Below are positions 52,105 to 60,639 of a stretch of DNA of 64,000 bases, piece by piece. Location: assembly GCF_033100095.1 (NCBI RefSeq), contig NZ_CP136921.1:3375001-3439000 (forward strand). Reading direction: 5' to 3'. The stretch is from Diaphorobacter limosus. Its GTDB lineage: Bacteria > Pseudomonadota > Gammaproteobacteria > Burkholderiales > Burkholderiaceae_C. Both the position numbers and the translations under genes were made by a program. Below the pieces are notes generated by a model that made no database searches, was not told where the DNA came from, and worked only from the letters and a program-made list of their open reading frames with translations. Each line of letters begins with the position of its first letter. Position 1 is the first letter of the stretch.

Positions 52105-52292
52105 GGCGCTGATTGTGGGCGCAAGCAGTAGCCCGGCGCGGCCGTGCGGAAATGTTTGTTGACAGTCACCAGGCCTTGTTTAGAAAAATGGAATCAATAA
52201 TTCATCAGTTATCAAATATAATTTTTTGTAACGTTATGAAACCTGTCCGAGGTTGCGAGTCTCGGATGGGCAAGAACTCAGGGTGGGGGTAT

Positions 52293-52802
52293 ATGGGATT
52301 TTTCAGCCGCTTGTTCCAGCCGCGACCCGATGGCCTGCAGACCCATTCGGACTGGTCCCGCCTGCCGGATACCGATGCCAGCGAGCTGGTGCTGTTCGAC
52401 GACGAGGCCAGCAAGCTCATGGCGCAGTTCGATATCGACGCCGCCATCGTCACGCACGAGCGCTGGCTGCCCTGGCTGGGCGAGGTGCTGCAGGGCGCGC
52501 GTGACGAGCGCCTGCGCCCCGAGGTGGTGGCCGATGATGGCTGTTCCGAGCTGGGCCAATGGCTGCACGGCAGCGGCCGAACGGCGCTGGGGCATTACCC
52601 GGCGTTCGACATGCTGCTGCGGCGCCACCGCTATTTCCACCAGCAGGCGGCGGCCCTGATCACCCACGCCGAGGCCGGCGACATCCTGATGGCCCAGCAG
52701 GCGCACAAGGCCTGCCAGCATGCATCGCGCCAGGTGGTGCTGCTGCTCAAGGAGCTGCAAAAGGGCCTGCTGCGCACGCGCCGGCCGGTGCTTGGTCGAT
52801 AA
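52293..52802 (+). CDS. Stand-alone CZB (chemoreceptor zinc-binding) domain protein
   Basis: A 169 aa soluble protein. After a 55-residue N-terminal part (MGFFSRLFQPRPDG, then an acidic stretch) comes a CZB-type four-helix domain. The putative zinc ligands are His in VTHERWLPWL, Cys in DDGCSELGQWLH and two His in RRHRYFHQQAA, giving the usual 3His/1Cys set. CZB domains normally sit on chemoreceptors or diguanylate cyclases and sense zinc or oxidants. Here no output domain is attached. ATG 52293 follows GGGTGGGGG. A long frame upstream is unlikely to be coding. It is transcribed opposite to its neighbours from an A+T-rich spacer. Confidence 0.72.
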   Translation: MGFFSRLFQPRPDGLQTHSDWSRLPDTDASELVLFDDEASKLMAQFDIDAAIVTHERWLPWLGEVLQGARDERLRPEVVADDGCSELGQWLHGSGRTALGHYPAFDMLLRRHRYFHQQAAALITHAEAGDILMAQQAHKACQHASRQVVLLLKELQKGLLRTRRPVLGR

Positions 52803-52885
52803 AATTTGATGTTTTCAGGTTGTAGGGATTTTCTGGTAAGCGGTTGATGCTATAGTATTTATAGCGTTTTTTGTTGCCAATCTGC

Positions 52886-53272
52886 TCAACGCCCGACGGT
52901 GACCGGCACCACGTCGCCATTGGCGCGCTTGGCGTAAATGTCTTGCCCCGCAAGACGGATATCGTTGCAGGCCGAGCGGAAGACCTTGAACTCAAAGCAG
53001 ACCCTGCCGTCTTCGGCGAGCCAGGTGCCCGTGTCGGAGCGGCCGGCGGCGTAGATCGTCAGGTGGTTCCCTTCGGCGGCATAGTCTGCCCGGACAGTGC
53101 TGCCGTCGGGCATGGGGGTTCTGGTGGATTTGCCGCGCAGCAAAGCGGCCAGCTCGGCCGCTGATGGCGTCCGCACACCGGCGGGAAAATCCCTGGCCGG
53201 TGGCGCGGTGGCGGCGCAGGCTGTCAGCAGCAGCGGCAGCAGTGGAGCGGACAGGCGGGTGATGGTGTTCAT
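52886..53272 (-). CDS. Small lipoprotein, DUF995-like
   Basis: A 128 aa protein with a signal peptide and lipobox LLTAC (Cys19). The mature part has FPAGVRTPSAAELAALLRGK, MPDGSTVRADYAAEGN, DTGTWLAEDGRVCFEFKVF and CNDIRLAGQDIYAKRANGD. The pattern 'G..TG.W....GRVC' with two more Cys resembles DUF995-type periplasmic proteins, but I am not sure of the family. The sequence upstream is 64 bp to the next lipoprotein stop, on the same strand. Confidence 0.7.
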   Translation of the reverse strand: MNTITRLSAPLLPLLLTACAATAPPARDFPAGVRTPSAAELAALLRGKSTRTPMPDGSTVRADYAAEGNHLTIYAAGRSDTGTWLAEDGRVCFEFKVFRSACNDIRLAGQDIYAKRANGDVVPVTVGR

Positions 53273-53336
53273 GTGAGCCTCCGTGAATCAATCGAATGCG
53301 CAGCAGGCGGGCGGCTGCCCGCCTCACGCTGCGACA

Positions 53337-54986
53337 TCACAGGCCCAGCTGCACCTTCATCGCCGCCCAGGCCGTTTCGTTCAGGCGGTTGGTGGTGGAC
53401 TGGCGCGCGCTCAGGCTGGGCTTGACCTCGTGCGCGCGATAGACCCAGCGGCTGCTGGGGTCGCCGGCAGTCCATTGGATCTCCGCGTAGGCAACGTGGT
53501 AGTTGAGCGCCGGGGTCGGCGGTTGGCCGGCAAAGCGCAGCACGCGCGCGCCGTTGATCGTGTCGATGCTGTAGCTGCCCTTGGCGGCGATGGCTGCGCA
53601 GTTGGAGACCACGGTCTGCGCTTCGTTCAGGTCACATTCGTAGTACGTGGCCGTGCCCTGGGTGGCGTCGGTGGGGGCAAACGACACGCGCAGGTTCTTC
53701 AGTGCGCTGCTGGTCAGCGCCAGGTTCAAGGTGTTGGCGCCGGTGGGCGATGCCGCGCCCGAGGTTGGGTAATACGCGATCACCGCCTCCAGCGTGTTGC
53801 GGCTCTGCGGCAGCCTACGGCTCCACACGCTGGTGATCGTGATGCTGGGGGCGAGCTCTACATTGGTGCGTATCCATTCCTCGGCGCCTGCGGGGAATGC
53901 GGCGGCGCCCAGCTTGCCTGTCAACGCCGTTGTCGAGATGCCGGCATTGATGGTGTTGGACGGCATGGCCTGCCAGCGGTTCACCAGCGTGGCCATGGCC
54001 TCGCCGGCCACGCTGTTTGCGCGATCCCAGCCCAGTGTGGTTTGGCCATCGCAGTACACCGCGCGGTTCGGGTTGCCCAGCGTGCTGCGCAGGAGCACGC
54101 GGCGGTCGCAGTACTTCCAGCCGCTCGGGGTAAGGAAGGCGTTGCCATAGAGCGAATCCTCGGTCATGTCCACGCCGCCGCTCTTGCCGCTGCGCGCATC
54201 GACCGACTGCTCCTCTGCGGTACCTGCTGCCCTGGCCTGCCGGTCATGGGCGCGCAGGTAGTAGTCGCCCGATCCGCTGTAGTTCAGTTGGCGCAAGATG
54301 GTCGATGCTGGTGCGGCCGCCTGCTGGTTGCCCACCTCGAGGGCAATGCCCTGGCGCAGCATGCCCGAGACCACGGCCGCCGCCGTGCGGGCGGTATCGC
54401 GCACCTGCGCGTCGTCCCAGGCAGGGTCGTCCTGGTAGTTGTCGATCTTGGCGGCACCGATCGCCAGTTGCAGCGCCACGTTGGCGCGCGCATCCGCTTC
54501 GGTCATGCCGGCGGCCACGCCTGCCTGTGCCAGGGTGGTCAGCGGGTTGATGGCGCCGCCCGAGCCGGCCGGGCGCTTGAGCACGTAGTCGGCGTCGGTG
54601 GCGGCCACGGCCGGGTTGTGGGAGTCGATGGCGGTCGTGGCCGCGGCCGGGTCACCGGTCTTGACGGGGGCTATCAGGCGCGCCGCCGCACCCTGGGAGG
54701 CCGTGGTGGACAGGCTGTACTTGCCATCGGCCCCGGTGGCGCTGGATGCGGGTTCGCCGCTGTCGCAGACGTCGTTGCCGTTAAGGTCCAGGCAGACGAC
54801 GACGTTCTTCAGCGTGCCGAGGCGGGCCACTTCGCCGCTGAGGGTGATGCTGGCGCCGCTGCCGCCGCCTCCACCGTCGCCGCCGCCGTCGGTGTCATCG
54901 TTGCTTGAGCCGCCGCATGCCGCCATCGCCAGCGCAGCGATGATGGTGAGGGAGTAGGGTAGCCGTCTGCCATTGGTGTATCGCAT
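53337..54986 (-). CDS. Large lipoprotein with SdrD-B/prealbumin-like N-terminal domain
   Basis: A 549 aa exported lipoprotein. The signal peptide has lipobox AMAAC (Cys24), then an Asp/Gly-rich linker. Residues about 48-105 carry VVVCLDLNGNDVCDSGEP followed by TGADGKYSLS, as in carboxypeptidase-regulatory or SdrD B-type beta domains. The remainder (about 150-549) is not recognised: NPLTTLAQAGVAAGMTEADA, GYLRAHDRQ-like Tyr-rich parts and GWKYCDRRVLLRSTLGNPNR. It may be a cell-surface protein. The start codon is followed by basic residues and the hydrophobic stretch, which supports ATG 54986. Confidence 0.7.
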   Translation of the reverse strand: MRYTNGRRLPYSLTIIAALAMAACGGSSNDDTDGGGDGGGGGSGASITLSGEVARLGTLKNVVVCLDLNGNDVCDSGEPASSATGADGKYSLSTTASQGAAARLIAPVKTGDPAAATTAIDSHNPAVAATDADYVLKRPAGSGGAINPLTTLAQAGVAAGMTEADARANVALQLAIGAAKIDNYQDDPAWDDAQVRDTARTAAAVVSGMLRQGIALEVGNQQAAAPASTILRQLNYSGSGDYYLRAHDRQARAAGTAEEQSVDARSGKSGGVDMTEDSLYGNAFLTPSGWKYCDRRVLLRSTLGNPNRAVYCDGQTTLGWDRANSVAGEAMATLVNRWQAMPSNTINAGISTTALTGKLGAAAFPAGAEEWIRTNVELAPSITITSVWSRRLPQSRNTLEAVIAYYPTSGAASPTGANTLNLALTSSALKNLRVSFAPTDATQGTATYYECDLNEAQTVVSNCAAIAAKGSYSIDTINGARVLRFAGQPPTPALNYHVAYAEIQWTAGDPSSRWVYRAHEVKPSLSARQSTTNRLNETAWAAMKVQLGL

Positions 54987-55093
54987 GGTGCGCCTCGTTG
55001 CTTCTTGGGTTCAGGTGGTTCGTCTTGCGACACCGAGTACGCTAAAGGAGGTGCTTCCTGGATACGTCACCCAGTTGGGTGACTCCATCTCAA

Positions 55094-55189
55094 ATTCCAT
55101 TTCACCCGTGTCGTTGTGGCGCGCCTTGCCGTGCTGCCGCGTTCACTGAACATCTGGCGCCTGGATGCGAAGAACCTGGACGCGCAATC
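55094..55189. repeat. About 100-bp MITE-like element, copy 2 (diverged)
   Basis: From ATTCCATTTCACCCGTGTCG through CGCCTTGCCGTGCTG to GGCGCCTGGATGCGAAGAAC and GCGCAATC, it aligns along its length with 32759-32859, with a short deletion near the left end. Its right end overlaps the stop codon of the LuxR-type regulator gene, so it forms the 3' end of that transcript. Confidence 0.6.
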
Positions 55190-55853
55190 ACTGGTCGTCG
55201 CGCCCCAACACCAGCCCCATGCGGCTGGCTGCCACGATGGCCTGCGTGCGCGTGGTGACGCAGAGGGCGCGCAGCACGGCGCTGACATGGGTCTTGGCGG
55301 TGTTGTGGCTCAGGCCCAGCTCGCGGGCGATCAGCTTCATCGGCTTGCCTTCCAGGATCAGCCGCAGCACCTGCGTCTGGCGTGGGGTAAGCCCCAGCTC
55401 GGCAGGGCTGGTGCGCGGCTGCGCAGGCACGGTCAGCGCAATGCCTGCCAGGCTGAGCGGGGGGATATGGATGCCGTGCGCCAGCACGGTGCGCAGCGCC
55501 TCGAACATCTGCTGGGACGATGCCGACTTGGGGATGAAGCCCATCGCGCCGAGCTGGATGGCGCGCAGCACGGTGACCTGATCCTCTTGTGACGACAGCA
55601 TGACCAGCGGCATGCCGGGATGTCGTTCGCGTATCGTCTCCAGCGCCTGGAAGCCGTTCGCGCCGGGCAGGATCAGGTCGAGCAGAACCAGGTCGATGCC
55701 CGTGTCATGGTCGAGCGCGGCCAGAGCCTCCTCCAGGTGTGCGGCATGCACCGTCTGCACTGCCGGATCAAGCTCCTTGAGCAGCAGCGCCATGCCGTCG
55801 CGAAACAACGCATGATCATCGACCAGCAGGATCCTCATGGTCGCAGTCTGCAC
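55188..55853 (-). CDS. LuxR/NarL-family response regulator
   Basis: A 221 aa two-domain regulator. The receiver has MRILLVDDHALFRDGMALL, phospho-acceptor Asp in DLVLLDLILPGANG, and MGFIPKSASSQ with the conserved Lys. The LuxR-type helix-turn-helix is LTPRQTQVLRLILEGKPMKL followed by ELGLSHNTAKTHVSAVLRAL. I use GTG 55853 (AGGG seven bases upstream); ATG 55838 is an alternative. The start lies inside the 3' end of the hybrid kinase gene, so it is translationally coupled and is the likely phosphorylation target of that kinase. Confidence 0.88.
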   Translation of the reverse strand: MQTATMRILLVDDHALFRDGMALLLKELDPAVQTVHAAHLEEALAALDHDTGIDLVLLDLILPGANGFQALETIRERHPGMPLVMLSSQEDQVTVLRAIQLGAMGFIPKSASSQQMFEALRTVLAHGIHIPPLSLAGIALTVPAQPRTSPAELGLTPRQTQVLRLILEGKPMKLIARELGLSHNTAKTHVSAVLRALCVTTRTQAIVAASRMGLVLGRDDQ

Positions 55854-58125
55854 CGTTTTGCCCTGTCGCGCCTCCCCCGGTTGGGGGATCGTTCAATGCC
55901 GCTTCGATGGCCGCCAGCAGCCGGTCGGTGCCTACGGGCTTGTGCAACAGCGGCAGCCCGGCGTCAGCCACGCGTCGCAGGTCGGCAGCGCCTATGTCGC
56001 CGGTGATGATGATCGCCGGCACCGCGTGGCCGATGCGCGCCCTTATCCGCTGTACAGCGCCCAGGCCGTCATGGGAGCCGCCCAGCCGGTAGTCGCACAG
56101 GATCAGGTCGGGGTAGCGCAGGTGTTCGTCCAGCAGCGCCAGGCACTGTCGGGTGGATTCGGCGATGAGCACATGCGCCCCCCAGCTGTGGCACAGCGCC
56201 TGCATGGCGCGGCGCGTGTCGGCCTCGTCGTCGATCACCGCGATGAAGGCGCCGGCGATGCGCCGCCCGCTGGCCAGGGCCGGGGGCAGCGGCGCCGCCA
56301 CCGGCAGCGCCTCGGCCGCCGGCAGCAGGATGGAAAAACAGCTGCCCCGGCCCGGCGCCGAGCGCAGCACATGCGGATGGCCCAGCAGGTCGAGCGTGCG
56401 CTTGACGATGGCCAGGCCCAGGCCCAGCCCCTTGCTGCGGTCACGCTCCGGGTTGCCCACCTGGAAGAACTCGTCGAAGACATGCGGCAGCTGGGCCGGC
56501 GCGATGCCGATGCCGGTGTCCCATACCTGCAGCTCGATGGCGCCGGGCCGGCGCCGGCACCCGACCAGCACCCTGCCGCGCTCGGTGTAGCGGATGGCGT
56601 TGGACACCAGGTTGGCCAGCACCCGCTCCAGCAGCACGGCGTCGGTGCGCACGGCGCAGCGCGAAGGCACCACCGTCAGCCGAAGCCGTTTGTGCTCGGC
56701 CTCGGGCGCGTGGCTCGCCGCCACGCGGTGCAGCAGCTCGGCCAGGGCATGGTCGCCCAGCACGGGGCGGGACATGCCGGCATCGAGCCGGGAGATGTCG
56801 AGCAGGCCAACGAACAACGCCTCCATGGCCGAGATGGAAGACTGGATGTGGCCCACCAGCTGGCCGACCTGCGGCGTGACCTCCTGCCTGCGCAGCACCC
56901 CCACCAGCAGGCTGATGGTGTGCAGCGGCTGGCGCAGGTCGTGGCTGGCCGATGCCAGGAAGCGCGTCTTGGCCTGGCTGGCCTGCTCGGCCTCCTCGCG
57001 CCGGGCCTGCAGCAGGGCGTTGGCCTTGGCCAGGTCTTGCGTGCGTTCGGCCACGCGGGTTTCCAGCAGCCGCAACGAGTCGCCCAGGCGCTCGGCCATC
57101 TGGTTGAAGCGGTCGGCAAGCTGGCCCAGCTCGTCGCTGCGCGCCAGCTCGATGCGATGGTCCAGCTGGCCTTCGCCGATGCGGTCTGCGCCTTCGGCGA
57201 GTTGCTGGATCGGCCGTACCACCCGGCGCGCCAGCACGATGCCGACGCCCGATCCCGCCAGCACGGCAAGCACCAGGATCAGCAGCGCGCTGGCCAGCGC
57301 ACGGCGTACCGGCGCGTATGCTTCGGCGCGCGGCTGCTCGGTGATCAGCCGCCAGCCGGGTACGCTCAACTCGGCGACGCGGGCAACCATCGGGCCCTCA
57401 GGCGTCTCGAATTCGATCAGTCCGCCGCGGCCAGCCGTGCGCACCGGTGGGCGCGTGGCCCAGTCAGTGAGCGTCAGTACCCGCAAGAAATCCGGGTGCG
57501 CCAGCAGCCGCCCTTGGCCATCGACGACGTAGGCCACACCGTCGCTGCCGAAGCGGGTTTCATGGATGATGTCACGCAATTCCGACAGTTCGACCTCCGC
57601 CGCGAGCACCCCGCTTTCTGGCAGCCGGCCGCGCCGGGCGATCACCACGCGCGGCAGGTTGACGGCAAACGTGACCGGGCCGAACCATGGCGCATCGGCG
57701 CGGGCGTGCAGGAACTCGGGAGACTGGCTGCGGTCTTCACCCCCGCCGATGCGGTCGGGCGCCATGCGCGAGATACGCACGCGTTCCTGGCCGTGCGGGT
57801 CGATCCAGTACAGCGTCTGGATCGCCCGTTCTGCCTTCATCAACCGGTACAGCTCGTACTGGATGTCGGCGTCGGCGTTGCCCAGATGGCGTGAATCCTG
57901 CAGCGACAGGGTGGTGCGCAGCAGGGCAGCCGTCTGGCTGATGAAGCGCTCAATCTTGGCCGAGGCCTTGGCGGCTTCGAGCGCCTGTACTGCCTGCACC
58001 GCAACGCGCGTCTCGCGCTGGATCAGCAAGAGCTGCGCCAGGCCGCTGGCCGTGAGTGGCAGCGCCACCAGTGCGACCACCGTCAGCGCATAGGTCTGCC
58101 ACAGGCGGGGGCCGGACGGGCGCAT
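55816..58125 (-). CDS. Hybrid sensor histidine kinase
   Basis: A 769 aa membrane kinase. A first helix (about 10-30) and a second (about 285-310) flank a periplasmic Cache-like sensor domain. HAMP follows (RRVVRPIQQLAEGADRIGEG), then a coiled-coil, HisKA with phospho-acceptor His in SASHDLRQPLHTISL, an ATPase domain (NLVSNAIRYTERG, VWDTGIGIAPAQLPHVFDEF, GLGLGLAIVKR) and a C-terminal receiver (IAVIDDEADTRR, phospho-acceptor Asp in LILCDYRLGG, KPVG). ATG 58125 overlaps the stop of the binding-protein gene by one base, and the frame before it is a shadow. It probably relays a ligand signal to the LuxR-type regulator. Confidence 0.9.
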   Translation of the reverse strand: MRPSGPRLWQTYALTVVALVALPLTASGLAQLLLIQRETRVAVQAVQALEAAKASAKIERFISQTAALLRTTLSLQDSRHLGNADADIQYELYRLMKAERAIQTLYWIDPHGQERVRISRMAPDRIGGGEDRSQSPEFLHARADAPWFGPVTFAVNLPRVVIARRGRLPESGVLAAEVELSELRDIIHETRFGSDGVAYVVDGQGRLLAHPDFLRVLTLTDWATRPPVRTAGRGGLIEFETPEGPMVARVAELSVPGWRLITEQPRAEAYAPVRRALASALLILVLAVLAGSGVGIVLARRVVRPIQQLAEGADRIGEGQLDHRIELARSDELGQLADRFNQMAERLGDSLRLLETRVAERTQDLAKANALLQARREEAEQASQAKTRFLASASHDLRQPLHTISLLVGVLRRQEVTPQVGQLVGHIQSSISAMEALFVGLLDISRLDAGMSRPVLGDHALAELLHRVAASHAPEAEHKRLRLTVVPSRCAVRTDAVLLERVLANLVSNAIRYTERGRVLVGCRRRPGAIELQVWDTGIGIAPAQLPHVFDEFFQVGNPERDRSKGLGLGLAIVKRTLDLLGHPHVLRSAPGRGSCFSILLPAAEALPVAAPLPPALASGRRIAGAFIAVIDDEADTRRAMQALCHSWGAHVLIAESTRQCLALLDEHLRYPDLILCDYRLGGSHDGLGAVQRIRARIGHAVPAIIITGDIGAADLRRVADAGLPLLHKPVGTDRLLAAIEAALNDPPTGGGATGQNGADCDHEDPAGR

Positions 58126-59198
58126 CAGCGGGCGCGCGCGGGAGGCTGGAAGGGAGGCAGGGGCGTGGCGTCGGCTCTGGGCGCCAGCGTGCGCTCGCCG
58201 GGCTGGATCAGGCGGTCGGCGCGCGCGATCAGCGCGGGCGGCAGCGTTACACCCAGACGCTGGGCGGCGTCGAGGTTGACGACCAGCGCCGCTTCGTACA
58301 GTTCTTCGATCGGCAGCTCGGCCAGCGGGCGGCCGCGCAGCACTTGGTCGATGTAGCGCGCCCCGCGCCCGCACATGTTGACGCGCCCGACGGCGCCGTA
58401 GCTGAGCAGGCCGCCATAACGCGTGGCGAACCAGGAGTTGTGTGCGATCGCCGGCATGCCCACGCGCTGCGCCTGGCGCGCGTGCTCGCCGAGAAACGCC
58501 GAGGTATCCGGCCGGATCATCACGGCATCGACCTTGCGTCCGGCCAGCTCGTCCCAGGCGCTGGCAATGCCGGCCTCGCCCGAGAATTTCACGCGCACCA
58601 ACTCGGCGCCGATCTGCCTCACCATGTCCGTGATCGGCCCGACCGATCCCCCGTCGTTGTGTCCTGGTTGGTCGTTGTTTTCCATCATGCCAATGCGGCG
58701 GGCTGTCGGAAACGCCTGCAGCAACACCTCCACCGGCTTGATCGCATACTGGTTGTTCAGGCCCAGCGAGACGCCGGTGACATTGGCCAACGGGCGCAAT
58801 TGCGCATCGAGGACATGGTGCAGGTTGGTTGGACCCATGACGACGATCGGCAGCTTCTGCGTGGCCTTCATCAGGGCCTCGTTCGGCATGTTCTCGGTGG
58901 CGATCAGGATATCGGGCCGGCTGGCCACGATCGCCTGGGCCATCGGGGTGAGCTGGGCTGGATCGTTGCCTGCGTCGTTCCATTCCAGCGCCAGTTGACC
59001 GTCGAATGACCAGCCGGACTCCTGCAGGGCGCGGCGCACCTGGTTCATGCAGACCCGCACCGACTCGCTCGGCCCGGTGCCCAGGTAGGCGATACGCCGG
59101 GGCGCGGCGGTTTGCGCGCCGGCGGGTGGGCTGGTGGCCAATAAGGCGGCGATGGCGGCAATGAGGATGGGCCGAAGGCCGCACGCAATGGGGAGCAT
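58125..59198 (-). CDS. Periplasmic substrate-binding protein (ABC_sub_bind / TrpX-like)
   Basis: A 357 aa exported protein; the signal peptide is cleaved after PPAGA before QTAAP. The mature part matches the TrpX-like ABC substrate-binding family: RRIAYLGTGPSESVRVCMNQ, DILIATENMPNEALMKAT, VMGPTNLHHVLD, NVTGVSLGLNN and RRIGMMENNDQPGHNDG. No permease or ATPase gene is near. It is coupled instead to a hybrid kinase, so it is probably a ligand-sensing partner of that kinase and not a transporter part. It lies 31 bp after gspE on the same strand. Confidence 0.85.
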   Translation of the reverse strand: MLPIACGLRPILIAAIAALLATSPPAGAQTAAPRRIAYLGTGPSESVRVCMNQVRRALQESGWSFDGQLALEWNDAGNDPAQLTPMAQAIVASRPDILIATENMPNEALMKATQKLPIVVMGPTNLHHVLDAQLRPLANVTGVSLGLNNQYAIKPVEVLLQAFPTARRIGMMENNDQPGHNDGGSVGPITDMVRQIGAELVRVKFSGEAGIASAWDELAGRKVDAVMIRPDTSAFLGEHARQAQRVGMPAIAHNSWFATRYGGLLSYGAVGRVNMCGRGARYIDQVLRGRPLAELPIEELYEAALVVNLDAAQRLGVTLPPALIARADRLIQPGERTLAPRADATPLPPFQPPARAR

Positions 59199-59229
59199 GC
59201 GCCAGCGTAGCGGCGCCGCCGCTGCGCTG

Positions 59230-60630
59230 TCAATCGCGCGTCACGCGCAGCAGCTCCTCGCGGCTGGTGATGCCGGCGGCGACCAGGCGCTGGCCGTCCT
59301 CGCGCATCAGCTGCATGCCGCCGGCCAGGGCCTGGGCGCGCACCTCGGCCTCGGCCGTCTGGTCGTGGATCTGGGCGCGTATTGCGTCATTGACCAACAG
59401 CAGCTCGAACACCCCGGTGCGCCCGGCGTAGCCAGTGTGGCCGCAATGCTCGCAGCCCGTGCCGTGGTCGCCACCATGGCAGTGGCCGCAATACTTGCGC
59501 ACCAGGCGCTGGGCCAGCACGCCGAGCAGCGACGAGGACAGCAAAAACGGCTCCACCCCCATGTCGGTCAGGCGCGTGATGGCGCTGGCCGCGTCGTTGG
59601 TGTGCAGCGTGGCCAGCACCAGGTGGCCGGTCAAGCTGGCCTGGATGGCGATCTGCGCGGTCTCGAAGTCGCGGATCTCGCCGATCATGATCACGTCCGG
59701 GTCCTGGCGCAGGATGGCGCGCAGGGCCTTGGCGAAGGTCAGGTCAATCTTTGCATTGACCTGGGTCTGGCCCACGCCCGGCAGCTCGTATTCGATGGGG
59801 TCTTCCACCGTCATGATGTTGCTGCGGCCGGCGTCCAGGCGCGAGAGCGCCGCGTACAGGGTGGTGGTCTTGCCCGAGCCCGTGGGGCCGGTGACGAGGA
59901 TGATGCCGTGCGGCTGGGTGATCAGGCCCTCCAGGCGCGCCAGCACGTCGCCCTGCATGCCCACCGATTCCAGCGTCAGCTTGGACTCGCTCTTGTCCAG
60001 CAGGCGCAGCACGGCGCGTTCGCCATGGGCGTTGGGCAGGGTGGAGACGCGCACGTCGATGGCGCGCGTGCCCAGCCGCAGGCTGATGCGGCCGTCCTGC
60101 GGCAGGCGTTTTTCGGAGATGTCCAGATCGGCCATGATCTTCAGCCGGCTGATCAGCGCCGCGTGCAGCGCCCGGTTGGGCTGCACCACCTCGCGCAGCG
60201 TGCCATCGACACGAAAGCGCACGCTGGAATGGCGCTCGTAGGGCTCGATGTGGATGTCGCTGGCGCCATCGCGCACGGCCTGGGTCAGCAGGGCGTTGAG
60301 CATGCGGATGATGGGCGCGTCGCCGGCCGATTCGAGCAAGTCCTCGACCGCGGGCAGCTCCTGCATCATGCGCGAGAGGTCGGCCTCTTCCTCGACCTCG
60401 CTGACCACGGTGGCGGCGCTGGATTCGCTTTGCGCGTAGGCGGCGCTGATGCGTTGGGCCAGGAGGGCGGCGTCGATCTGCATGAGCTGCTGCACGGCGT
60501 GCTTGCGCAGCACCTCGGACAGCGCGCCGGCGTTGGGCGACGGGCCATGCCACAGCACGAGCTGCTGGCCGTCGTCTTCCAGCAGCAGCTGGCTGGTGCG
60601 CGCAAAGGCGTAGGGCAGGGGGTGGCGCAT
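59230..60630 (-). CDS. gspE: Type II secretion ATPase
   Basis: A 466 aa hexameric ATPase that powers pseudopilus assembly. The N-terminal linker domain is short (to about 100). The core has Walker [10 protein letters not shown] (248-256), the Asp box [10 protein letters not shown], Walker [14 protein letters not shown] and the His box [15 protein letters not shown] zinc-binding tetracysteine segment lies at CGHCHGG..GCEHCG, as in GspE. The protein is somewhat shorter than the usual 500 residues at the N-terminus. It starts nine bases after the gspD stop and ends 31 bp before the binding-protein gene. Confidence 0.95.
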   Translation of the reverse strand: MRHPLPYAFARTSQLLLEDDGQQLVLWHGPSPNAGALSEVLRKHAVQQLMQIDAALLAQRISAAYAQSESSAATVVSEVEEEADLSRMMQELPAVEDLLESAGDAPIIRMLNALLTQAVRDGASDIHIEPYERHSSVRFRVDGTLREVVQPNRALHAALISRLKIMADLDISEKRLPQDGRISLRLGTRAIDVRVSTLPNAHGERAVLRLLDKSESKLTLESVGMQGDVLARLEGLITQPHGIILVTGPTGSGKTTTLYAALSRLDAGRSNIMTVEDPIEYELPGVGQTQVNAKIDLTFAKALRAILRQDPDVIMIGEIRDFETAQIAIQASLTGHLVLATLHTNDAASAITRLTDMGVEPFLLSSSLLGVLAQRLVRKYCGHCHGGDHGTGCEHCGHTGYAGRTGVFELLLVNDAIRAQIHDQTAEAEVRAQALAGGMQLMREDGQRLVAAGITSREELLRVTRD

Positions 60631-60639
60631 GCCTGTGCC

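Noticed and set aside
52113-52292. Upstream extension of the CZB gene to position 52113
   Set aside because: The added 60 residues come from an A+T-rich promoter-like stretch, and ATG 52293 has a G-rich ribosome binding region and a typical protein start.
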